From Acholeplasmataceae bacterium (GTDB lineage: Bacteria > Bacillota_I > Bacilli_A > Acholeplasmatales > Acholeplasmataceae): DNA of 35,919 nt. Of the stretch, positions 1 through 6,293 are shown in pieces. Within the stretch, counting starts at the first letter, position 1; every line of letters starts with the position of its first letter. A program made the translations under genes and the position numbers. The stretch covers positions 1 through 35,919 of the forward strand of contig JAAYXR010000077.1 of the NCBI GenBank assembly GCA_012515785.1, read 5' to 3'. The notes below the pieces were generated by a model. It saw nothing but the letters and a program-made list of their open reading frames with translations. It ran no database searches and was not told where the DNA came from.

Positions 1-12
1 GCCTATAATTAA

Positions 13-41
13 TTGAATTTATACCATATAAATGGTATAAT
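13..41 (+). promoter_or_regulatory. tex promoter with overlapping palindrome
   Basis: A -35 TTGAAT (13-18) and a -10 TATAAT (36-41) are separated by 17 bp. A perfect inverted repeat, TATACCAT (20-27) / ATAA / ATGGTATA (32-39), fills the spacer and most of the -10. That position fits a repressor operator, but in such AT-rich DNA it could be chance. No regulator can be assigned. Confidence 0.6.
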
Positions 42-82
42 TACCATGTATTGTAAAAGTATTAGAAAGGTATTGTGATTGT

Positions 83-2230
83 ATGAATGAACAAGTATTA
101 AGAGAAGTTAGCGAATCATTGAAGATTAGTTTAAAACAAATAAATGTTGTTTTACAACTATTAGATGAAGGAAACACCATTCCTTTTATTGCGAGATATC
201 GTAAAGAAGCAACTGGTGGTTTAGATGAAGAACAAATTCAAGCGATTCATAAAGAATGGGAATATGCTAACAATTTATATAACCGTAAGGAAGATGTAAT
301 TAGATTAATTGATGAGCGTGGGATGTTAACTCCTGAATTAAAAGATCAAATTTTAAAAGCTGAAAAATTAGTCGATGTTGAAGACTTATATCGTCCTTAT
401 AAAGAAAAGAAGAAAACTAAAGCTACAGAAGCGATTGCGAAAGGTTTAGAGCCATTAGCGGTATGGATGTTAACTTTTCCAACGACAAGTGTTGAGGAAG
501 AAGCTAAAAAATATATTACTGAAGAAGTACCAACAATTGAAGAAGCCATTGAAGGGGCTAAATTTATTATTGCTGAACAAGTTAGTGATGAAGCTGAGTA
601 TCGTAAAGTGTTACGTGATATGTTAAGAGAACATGGTAATATTGTTTCTAATGTGAGAAAGAATGCTGAAGATGAAAGAAAAACATATGAAATCTATTAT
701 GATTACGAAGAGCCAGTTTCAAAAATTAAACCACACCGTACTTTAGCGATTAATCGTGCTGAAAAGGAAAAAGTTATTACTGTTAAAGTTGATATTGAAC
801 GTCAAATGATGATTGAATATCTAAACGCTCAAGTTATTAAAAAAGAAAATTCAACAGCAACTCCGTTTATCAAGGAAGCGATTGATGATTCATTAAAGCG
901 TTTAATTTTCCCGAGTTTAGAACGTGAAATTAGAAATGAATTAACTGAAGCAGGAGAAGACCAAGCAATTGAAATTTTCTCAATGAACTTACATAACTTA
1001 CTCTTACAACCACCACTTCAAGGGCGAGTTATTTTAGGGGTTGACCCTGCATATCGAACTGGTTGTAAGTTAGCGGTAGTTAATAAGCAAGGTAAAGTTC
1101 TAGCGGTAGATACAATCTTTCCTCATGTATTTGGTAACGAAAGAAGAATGGAAGCTGCAAGAAAAGTTTTCCAACTAGTAACAAAACATAAAGTTGAATT
1201 AATTGCTATTGGTAATGGGACAGCATCAAGAGAAACTGAAGAGTTTATCGCTGATGTCATTAAAGCTACTGGCTTAAAAGCTCAATATGTAATTGTTAAT
1301 GAAGCGGGAGCTTCAGTCTATTCCGCAAGTGATTTAGCCAGAGAAGAATTTCCTGATTTAGAAGTCGAACAACGTTCAGCTGCTTCAATTGCCCGTAGAC
1401 TTCAAGACCCGTTATCAGAACTAGTTAAGATTGATCCTAAATCAATTGGGGTTGGTCAATACCAACACGACGTAACTCCTAAGAAGTTAAATGATCAATT
1501 AAACTTTGTCGTAACTCAAGCAGTAAACTCAGTCGGAGTTGACGTTAATACAGCCTCAAAAGCATTACTTATGTACGTCTCGGGATTAACAAAACGTACC
1601 GCTGACAGTATTGTTGAAACCAGACATAAAATCGGTCGTTATAACAATCGTGAAGAATTATTAAAAGTGCCTTATCTAGGCGAAAAATCATATGAACAAG
1701 CAGTCGGATTCTTACGTATTAGAGACGGAAAAGAAGCTCTTGATATGACATCAATTCACCCCGAAAGTTATGAAGTTGCCAAAGAGATCATGAAAAGATT
1801 TAATATTACGGGCGATATGTTTGGTAAACCAGAAATTGAACTATTACTACATAATGTTAACCGTAATAGTTTAGCTAAAGAATTGAATGTTGACCGCTAT
1901 ACGCTTGATGATATTTTAGATTCATTTGTCGCACCACTTCGCGACCCACGCGATGAGTTCCCACAACCAATACTAAAATCAGGTGTTTTATCACTTGATG
2001 ATTTGCATGAAGGGATGGAATTACAAGGTACGGTTAGAAACGTCGTTGACTTTGGGGCATTTATTGATGTGGGGTTACATGAAGATGGTTTATTACATAT
2101 TTCTAAAATGAGAAAATCATATGTTAAGCATCCATCAGATGTGGTAGCAGTTGGTGATATTGTTAAAGTATACGTCTTAAGTGTTGATAAACAAAGACAA
2201 AAAGTAGCTTTAACAATGATTAAAAATTGA
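83..2230 (+). CDS. tex: Tex/YhgF family RNA-binding transcription accessory protein
   Basis: This is a full-length Tex protein (715 aa; the family usually runs 710-780). The order is an N-terminal helical Tex region, a YqgF/RNase-H-like domain (about residues 320-440, with GVDPAYRTGCKLAV), helix-hairpin-helix segments (about 490-560, with VGVDVNTAS) and a C-terminal S1 RNA-binding domain (about 641-713, GTVRNVVDFGAFIDVG). Family knowledge: Tex is a cytoplasmic nucleic-acid-binding protein linked to transcription and stalled elongation complexes. The ATG start follows an AAAGG-type ribosome site. The gene stands alone behind its own promoter, and its TGA stop lies inside the -35 box of the following tRNA gene. 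That stop also shows that TGA is not read as tryptophan here. Confidence 0.95.
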   Translation: MNEQVLREVSESLKISLKQINVVLQLLDEGNTIPFIARYRKEATGGLDEEQIQAIHKEWEYANNLYNRKEDVIRLIDERGMLTPELKDQILKAEKLVDVEDLYRPYKEKKKTKATEAIAKGLEPLAVWMLTFPTTSVEEEAKKYITEEVPTIEEAIEGAKFIIAEQVSDEAEYRKVLRDMLREHGNIVSNVRKNAEDERKTYEIYYDYEEPVSKIKPHRTLAINRAEKEKVITVKVDIERQMMIEYLNAQVIKKENSTATPFIKEAIDDSLKRLIFPSLEREIRNELTEAGEDQAIEIFSMNLHNLLLQPPLQGRVILGVDPAYRTGCKLAVVNKQGKVLAVDTIFPHVFGNERRMEAARKVFQLVTKHKVELIAIGNGTASRETEEFIADVIKATGLKAQYVIVNEAGASVYSASDLAREEFPDLEVEQRSAASIARRLQDPLSELVKIDPKSIGVGQYQHDVTPKKLNDQLNFVVTQAVNSVGVDVNTASKALLMYVSGLTKRTADSIVETRHKIGRYNNREELLKVPYLGEKSYEQAVGFLRIRDGKEALDMTSIHPESYEVAKEIMKRFNITGDMFGKPEIELLLHNVNRNSLAKELNVDRYTLDDILDSFVAPLRDPRDEFPQPILKSGVLSLDDLHEGMELQGTVRNVVDFGAFIDVGLHEDGLLHISKMRKSYVKHPSDVVAVGDIVKVYVLSVDKQRQKVALTMIKN

Positions 2231-2255
2231 CAAAACTATAAAAATAAGTTATATT
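2227..2255 (+). promoter_or_regulatory. tRNA-Ser promoter overlapping the tex stop codon
   Basis: A consensus -35 TTGACA (2227-2232) contains the tex TGA stop (2228-2230). A -10 TATATT (2250-2255) follows after 17 bp. Transcription would begin near 2262, about 20 bases before the mature tRNA. Confidence 0.65.
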
Positions 2256-2260
2256 ATAAA

Positions 2261-2279
2261 GGCGTACATAGAGTACGCC
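2261..2279 (+). repeat. Hairpin in the tRNA 5' leader
   Basis: GGCGTAC (2261-2267), loop ATAGA, GTACGCC (2273-2279): a perfect 7-bp stem that ends four bases before the mature tRNA and begins about where transcription should start. No T-run follows, so it is not a terminator. It may be a structured leader removed by RNase P, or a protective 5' stem. Confidence 0.6.
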
Positions 2280-2283
2280 ACTC

Positions 2284-2374
2284 GGAGGAATACTCAAGAG
2301 GCCGAAGAGGACGCACTGCTAACGCGTTAGACTGGGAGACCGGTGCGAGGGTTCAAATCCCTCTTCCTCCGCCA
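2284..2374 (+). tRNA. tRNA-Ser (GCU anticodon, reads AGC/AGU)
   Basis: The acceptor GGAGGAA (2284-2290) pairs with TTCCTCC (2364-2370), followed by discriminator G and an encoded CCA (2372-2374). The anticodon GCT is at 2318-2320 in the loop CTGCTAA. A long variable arm (about 2328-2345) marks a class II tRNA. The T arm is GAGGG / TTCAAAT / CCCTC. The base of the anticodon stem has one A-C mismatch next to the loop. A terminator follows at once. Confidence 0.95.
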
Positions 2375-2392
2375 CTATAAACTAATTTTAAG

Positions 2393-2415
2393 AAGGAGTT
2401 TGCGCTCCTTTTTTT
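2393..2415 (+). terminator. Intrinsic terminator after tRNA-Ser
   Basis: AAGGAG (2393-2398), loop TTTGCG, CTCCTT (2405-2410), then a run of T to 2415. Confidence 0.85.
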
Positions 2416-2566
2416 GTTGGTGACATTAATTATAAAATGTTTACCTATTTTATATTTTTTGCTTCATAATCATATTTAACCGCATTTTATAAATACTACA
2501 TTATTCCATAATTCTCCAAACTTTTTGACAATTATTTAATAAATGGAATCACAATATCCTTTTGGT

Positions 2567-2572
2567 TATAAT
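2567..2572 (+). promoter_or_regulatory. Probable -10 box for the amidase gene
   Basis: TATAAT lies 32 bases before the first ATG. The only good TTGACA nearby (2525-2530) is too far upstream (36-bp gap), and no -35 of good quality sits at the normal distance. The rest of 2375-2603 is AT-rich and featureless apart from the tRNA terminator. Confidence 0.45.
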
Positions 2573-2603
2573 GGTATAGACTAATTTAAATTTAAGTCAA
2601 AAT

Positions 2604-3839
2604 ATGAAAAAAGGGGGAATTCTCTTCAAAGAGAATAAAAACAAAAAGATGAGTAAATTAGTAAAAAGAATTATCACGATTACCCTATCAGCCGTTTTAG
2701 GGATAATCTTAATATTAGCTCTAGTAGTAGGAATTACTTGGAGAAATGAAATTAAAACACTAGCTTCAATTAAAGAAATTATGCCAGGTGGTGGTGAAGA
2801 CGGCTATGTTTATGAAATGACGATTCACGGAGATTACTTCTTAGATGACTATGTTAGTCAAGGTGGTATAGCTAATGATAAGGAATTAATTAAATTCTTA
2901 ACTGGAAAAATTACACGCGGATTATTTAATTTGTCAATTGAAGAATCTGAAATTGGTTGTTCATCATTTTCAGTAAAAGCCGAAAATGGTGATAGCATTT
3001 TTGGTAGAAATTATGATATGAGTAAAACGAATGTCGCAATTGTTCATACAAAACCAAAGGGAAGATATCAATCAATATCAACAGTGGATTTAAACTTTGT
3101 GGGAGTGGATCCAGATAGTAAAATGAAGGGTATTGGTTCTAAATTTAATACTCTTGCCGCGGCATATGCACCACTTGACGGAATGAATGAAAAGGGATTA
3201 ACTTTAGGTATTTTTATGAGTTATCAAGGGCCAAATAACGAAAGCTATTCAACTGACCAAAACGACCCAACAAAGCCAAATGCAACTTCTACGGTATTAC
3301 TAAGAATGATGTTAGACTACGCGGCAACAGTTGATGAAGCGGTAGCTATCGCTCAACGCTATAATCTTCATGATTCAGCTAATACATCATTTCATTATAT
3401 GGTAGCTGACGCTAATGGTGATTCAGCAATTTTAGAATATGTGCATGGGAAAGATGCAACTGATACTGATGGTACTTTAAGACAATTAAATGTAATTCGT
3501 AAAGGTGACGTGCAAGACTTATCGGGAACTGATAAATATCAAATTATTACTAACTTTATTATTACTCCTGGTTATTATAATGAGGGAGATATGAAACGCG
3601 GTGAAGATAGATATAATATCATCAAACAAGCTTTAAGTGAAAGAGGTGGCAAAGTTAGCAATTTAGAAGATGCAATGGATGTCTTATCATTAGTTGGAGT
3701 TAACGTTACCGGATTAAATGGTAAAAAGTTTTATACTATCCATAGTATTGTTTTTAACCAAACTACTAAAGAAGTTATTTGGGTTAGTAATAGACATTAC
3801 GGGGAAGAAAAATATACTAAAAGGTACAAATTAAAATAA
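2604..3839 (+). CDS. Membrane-anchored linear amide C-N hydrolase (choloylglycine hydrolase / Ntn family)
   Basis: Residues 21-45 form a membrane anchor or uncleaved signal. The catalytic domain starts at Cys119 (IGCSSF). Arg135 and Asp138 (GRNYD) sit at +16 and +19 from the Cys, the spacing of C2/R18/D21 in conjugated bile acid hydrolases, and ITNF (Asn317) resembles the conserved downstream Asn. Family knowledge: Ntn hydrolases of this group cut linear C-N bonds (bile salts, penicillin V, N-acyl amides) using an N-terminal Cys exposed by processing. Here 118 residues precede it, so autocleavage would be needed, as in acid ceramidase-like members. Substrate unknown; outside-facing location inferred. 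The start is unsure: the ATG at 2604 has no Shine-Dalgarno, and Met16 (ATG 2649) is an alternative just after an AAGAGAAT hairpin. Confidence 0.85.
   Translation: MKKGGILFKENKNKKMSKLVKRIITITLSAVLGIILILALVVGITWRNEIKTLASIKEIMPGGGEDGYVYEMTIHGDYFLDDYVSQGGIANDKELIKFLTGKITRGLFNLSIEESEIGCSSFSVKAENGDSIFGRNYDMSKTNVAIVHTKPKGRYQSISTVDLNFVGVDPDSKMKGIGSKFNTLAAAYAPLDGMNEKGLTLGIFMSYQGPNNESYSTDQNDPTKPNATSTVLLRMMLDYAATVDEAVAIAQRYNLHDSANTSFHYMVADANGDSAILEYVHGKDATDTDGTLRQLNVIRKGDVQDLSGTDKYQIITNFIITPGYYNEGDMKRGEDRYNIIKQALSERGGKVSNLEDAMDVLSLVGVNVTGLNGKKFYTIHSIVFNQTTKEVIWVSNRHYGEEKYTKRYKLK
2619..2636 (+). repeat. Inverted repeat at the 5' end of the amidase gene
   Basis: ATTCTCTT (2619-2626), CA, AAGAGAAT (2629-2636). 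It lies inside the coding frame if translation starts at 2604, but in the leader if it starts at 2649, where it could affect initiation. Confidence 0.45.
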
Positions 3840-3844
3840 TGATA

Positions 3845-3872
3845 AAAGGTCAATCACAAGATTGGCCTTTTT
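3845..3872 (+). terminator. Intrinsic terminator after the amidase gene
   Basis: AAAGGTCAATC (3845-3855), loop ACAA, GATTGGCCTTT (3860-3870): an 11-bp stem with one T-G wobble, followed by T residues. Confidence 0.85.
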
Positions 3873-3887
3873 CAATGTAAGGTAAAC

Positions 3888-3910
3888 CACGGAATAATCC
3901 GTGATATAAT
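3888..3910 (+). promoter_or_regulatory. Extended -10 promoter with spacer palindrome
   Basis: TGATATAAT is an extended -10 (TATAAT at 3905-3910). No good -35 is present (GTAAAC at 3882-3887). A perfect inverted repeat, CACGGA (3888-3893) / ATAA / TCCGTG (3898-3903), occupies the spacer, where a bound repressor or a DNA-distorting activator would act. Confidence 0.55.
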
Positions 3911-3940
3911 TTAAGTAACAAATAGAAAAGGAATAAAACG

Positions 3941-4681
3941 ATGATTGATATAAGGTTTGTTAAAATATCGAAAAAATTAAAATGTGAAGTTTATAATGTG
4001 TTTGAAGATGAAAAAATAATAGGACGATTTTACGCATATGATAATCCTTTTCATAACAATAATAAATATATTAATCCAACAACAAAAACATTTAAAGAGC
4101 TTAATAAGAAAAAATATTTTGATGCAATCAAAAAATATTTTGGAAAGCCACTTCAATTAACTTGTCATTTTAGATATAAAAAAGTTATTCAAATAATCAA
4201 AGATTTAGGTTTTGTTTTAAAAAGAACGACTTCAATATGCAAATATTTAAAAGAAGATATATTAAATTTAGAAATAGAGCCCGTTAAATTTGTTTTATGT
4301 TCTAAAGGAAATAAAGAATACGATGAGGCGATAGGATTGTCATATCAACATTATTTAGATACTCATGTATCAGTCAACGCATTTACGGGTACGAAAGAAG
4401 ATTTTATTAAGGAACTACCTGAAGACGCTATTTGCGAATTTAAAGATGGAAGTCTAGTAAATACTCTTTTCTTTGATGAATGGCTTGATTGTATTTGTTA
4501 TTTTGGTAGTAAAGATAATAATACCTTTAAACCTTTTCTTTATTCAGCAATCAAGTATTTATTTAGTAGATTAGAAGCGATTGAAATAGAGGTTGATTCA
4601 ACCGATCCATTGGCTTTGGAAGTTGAATCATTATTTAAAGAGAAATACAAAGATATAGATTTGACATTTATTTTCAAATAG
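3941..4681 (+). CDS. Hypothetical protein, possibly a degenerate tandem-GNAT acetyltransferase
   Basis: This is a 246-aa soluble protein with no signal peptide. Two halves look alike. The first ends in a stretch like a GNAT C-terminus (VIQIIKDLGFVLKRTTSICKY, about residues 81-103). The second ends in IEIEVDSTDPLALEVESLF (about 215-233), resembling the 'V-D-N-xx-A-xx-LYxxxGF' end of GNAT domains. The usual acetyl-CoA loop (Q/RxxGxG/A) is not evident, so it may be non-catalytic or highly diverged. The start follows AAAGGA at a good distance. It has its own promoter and a stop directly at the palindrome of the next gene. Function unknown; the GNAT suggestion is weak and needs structural comparison. 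Confidence 0.55.
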   Translation: MIDIRFVKISKKLKCEVYNVFEDEKIIGRFYAYDNPFHNNNKYINPTTKTFKELNKKKYFDAIKKYFGKPLQLTCHFRYKKVIQIIKDLGFVLKRTTSICKYLKEDILNLEIEPVKFVLCSKGNKEYDEAIGLSYQHYLDTHVSVNAFTGTKEDFIKELPEDAICEFKDGSLVNTLFFDEWLDCICYFGSKDNNTFKPFLYSAIKYLFSRLEAIEIEVDSTDPLALEVESLFKEKYKDIDLTFIFK

Positions 4682-4685
4682 GAAA

Positions 4686-4700
4686 GCAACAAATTGTTGC
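4686..4700 (+). promoter_or_regulatory. Palindromic operator candidate for the XRE cassette
   Basis: GCAACAA-A-TTGTTGC is a perfect 7-1-7 palindrome. It begins five bases after the upstream stop codon and ends exactly where the -35 of the XRE gene begins, the expected place for autoregulation by the encoded HTH protein. Confidence 0.55.
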
Positions 4701-4729
4701 GTGACAACGTAAATTATCGGTGCTACAAT
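4701..4729 (+). promoter_or_regulatory. Promoter of the XRE cassette
   Basis: A -35 GTGACA (4701-4706), a 17-bp spacer and an extended -10 TGCTACAAT (TACAAT 4724-4729). Transcription would start only a few bases before the GGTGAGGAG ribosome site, giving a very short leader. Confidence 0.65.
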
Positions 4730-4747
4730 ATAGGTGAGGAGAATAAA

Positions 4748-5200
4748 ATGATTGATTCTTACGAAGTTGGAAGGAAAATTTCATCACTAAGACTATCACA
4801 AAATTTAACTCAAGAAGAGTTAGCGGAAAAGCTTTATGTGACGCGTCAAGCTTTATCGCGGTGGGAGCGTGGCCAAGCTGTACCACCAGTTGAGATAGTT
4901 GTCGAATTAGGACGTATTTTTAATGTTCCATTTGATGAAATATTATGTCTTAATGAGACATTTGATGTCGATCCAGAAAATATCTTTAAAAATCATGATC
5001 GTCAACTGATAATAAATCGAATTATTTCAGGTGATTTGGTAGTAGATATTCCTAGTATTTTCTACCAACTATCACCACTTGAAAGAATTCATATTTTATC
5101 AAAAATAAAAGATGAAACAATCAAGACCGATCTTAATGAATTAATCGTTAAATTAACACCCTCAGAACTTAAATTTTTAGGAGGAAATAAAAATGAGTGA
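4748..5200 (+). CDS. XRE-family transcriptional regulator
   Basis: A 150-aa protein with an N-terminal HTH_3 domain (about residues 5-62). It shows the family pattern GRKISSLR..LTQEELAEKLYVTRQALSRWERG and the conserved PP-xx-xx-V-x-LGRIF helix. The C-terminal part (about 75-145) is helical and contains IFYQLSPLERIHILSKI, which resembles the repeats of the next protein. The ATG at 4748 is preferred over the TTG at 4694 because GGTGAGGAG lies just upstream and the TTG would sit inside the promoter. The stop overlaps the next start by eight bases, so the two genes form a translationally coupled operon. It probably binds the palindrome at 4686-4700. Confidence 0.88.
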   Translation: MIDSYEVGRKISSLRLSQNLTQEELAEKLYVTRQALSRWERGQAVPPVEIVVELGRIFNVPFDEILCLNETFDVDPENIFKNHDRQLIINRIISGDLVVDIPSIFYQLSPLERIHILSKIKDETIKTDLNELIVKLTPSELKFLGGNKNE

Positions 5201-6110
5201 ATTTGTAAACCGTAGAAGAGCGAGAAGACTAAGCGATGAGCAAGATAATACTGAAGCTAACGAAAAAATTGAAATTATTACTAATGATTTCAATATAGCG
5301 AAAGGCCAATTTGAATCAGCAGTTAAATTATTTAATGAAAATAAAGAACGTATTGAGGATGAAATAGTTCTATCTTTAGAAGAAAGAATAAAGGAAATAA
5401 CTGAAGATATTCAAATTGTAGAAGAAGATTTTAACTATTTAAAAAACAAGAGCGATGATATTGAAAAAAGAAAGTCAAAACTTGACTTAAAAAGACCTCG
5501 TAATCAAGAGCGTATTTTAAAAATGGTTGAAGATTTATTAGTTAATTTAGACGATATTGAAGAAGAAGTCGAAGACTTAACTGATGTAATCATGGATTTA
5601 TATGAGGATATCGAAAATTCAGCTGGTGAATACTATAAAGGTAAAAAAAGATCTTATCGTTTTGAATCAATTGAAGATATCTCAAAAGTAATTAATAAAG
5701 CATTTGATAAGTTAAAAGACACCCTTTCGTTTGATTTTACTAATGACAGAAGCAGTAAAACTAAAACTTTAGTAGCCTTACTTCCTTACTTAGAAGAAGA
5801 GGAATTAAATGAAATTGCTGATATGATTATTAATGATCATGAAGATATGAAAGGATTAAAACTAGCAACCATTTTTCCGTTTTTATCAACCGAAAAATGT
5901 GATGAAATCTTTTTAGCAAAAATGACTTCATTAAACCAAGGTGAATTATCATCAATTGTTCCTTTTGTTAGTCAAAAAGTTTTATCTAGTTTAGTTGATG
6001 AATACATTAAAGGTAACGTTAGTAAAGTTAACATGAATGCTATTTATCCGTTTTTAAGTCAAGAAGACATTAAAAGAATTTTCTTTTACGAGCTAAAACA
6101 AGGAAATTAA
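5193..6110 (+). CDS. Coiled-coil protein with four C-terminal helical repeats, XRE partner
   Basis: A 305-aa acidic, cytosolic protein with no signal peptide or membrane segment. Residues 20-145 are a long charged coiled coil (EEDFNYLKNK, VEDLLVNLDDIEEEVEDL). Residues about 193-305 hold four repeats of roughly 25-30 aa with the pattern LxxxxPFLSxExxDEI: LVALLPYLEEEEL, LATIFPFLSTEKC, LSSIVPFVSQKVL and MNAIYPFLSQEDI. I do not recognise a named family. AGGAGG (5179-5184) gives a strong start, and the eight-base overlap with the XRE gene implies co-expression. The XRE C-terminus carries one similar element, which suggests that the two proteins interact. This could be a signal-sensing or membrane-remodelling partner; its function is unknown. 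Confidence 0.7.
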   Translation: MSEFVNRRRARRLSDEQDNTEANEKIEIITNDFNIAKGQFESAVKLFNENKERIEDEIVLSLEERIKEITEDIQIVEEDFNYLKNKSDDIEKRKSKLDLKRPRNQERILKMVEDLLVNLDDIEEEVEDLTDVIMDLYEDIENSAGEYYKGKKRSYRFESIEDISKVINKAFDKLKDTLSFDFTNDRSSKTKTLVALLPYLEEEELNEIADMIINDHEDMKGLKLATIFPFLSTEKCDEIFLAKMTSLNQGELSSIVPFVSQKVLSSLVDEYIKGNVSKVNMNAIYPFLSQEDIKRIFFYELKQGN

Positions 6111-6122
6111 GCAACATGAAGC

Positions 6123-6145
6123 AAGCCCCGAAAAGGGGCTTTTTT
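6123..6145 (+). terminator. Intrinsic terminator after the XRE cassette
   Basis: AAGCCCC (6123-6129), loop GAAAA, GGGGCTT (6135-6141), then T to 6145. It insulates the sugar locus from the upstream cassette. Confidence 0.9.
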
Positions 6146-6221
6146 CTTAGTTAATATAGTTATAAATATAATATGTTATTTAAATATTTATTTAAAAACT
6201 AATAAAAATGTCAAATTTCTA

Positions 6222-6250
6222 TTGAAAAAGAAAACGTTTTCATATATAAT
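6222..6250 (+). promoter_or_regulatory. Promoter P1 of the glucan transport operon
   Basis: TTGAAA (6222-6227), a 17-bp spacer and TATAAT (6245-6250). The spacer contains a palindrome, and a second palindrome lies downstream of the start site. The same architecture recurs at 19973-20030. Confidence 0.8.
6229..6243 (+). promoter_or_regulatory. cre-like operator in P1 spacer
   Basis: The core GAAAACGTTTTC is at 6230-6241. Read on the minus strand it fits the CcpA cre consensus WTGNAANCGNWNNCW (ATGAAAACGTTTTCT). A protein bound here would block RNA polymerase, so catabolite repression is the likeliest role. Any LacI-family protein is possible. Confidence 0.65.
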
Positions 6251-6264
6251 GAGATTAGTACTTA

Positions 6265-6278
6265 TCGAAACGTTTCGA
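6265..6278 (+). promoter_or_regulatory. Second LacI-type operator downstream of P1
   Basis: TCGAAACGTTTCGA is a perfect palindrome with the central CG typical of LacI-family sites. It lacks the TG/CA of a cre, so I assign it to the local LacI regulator (25648-26604). Its centre is 36 bp from the centre of the spacer site. Confidence 0.65.
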
Positions 6279-6293
6279 GAAAGGTGGAAAGGT

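Noticed and set aside
4674-4886. 70-aa minus-strand open frame over the XRE gene start
   Set aside because: Covers the XRE promoter and HTH-coding region in antisense, with no supporting signals.
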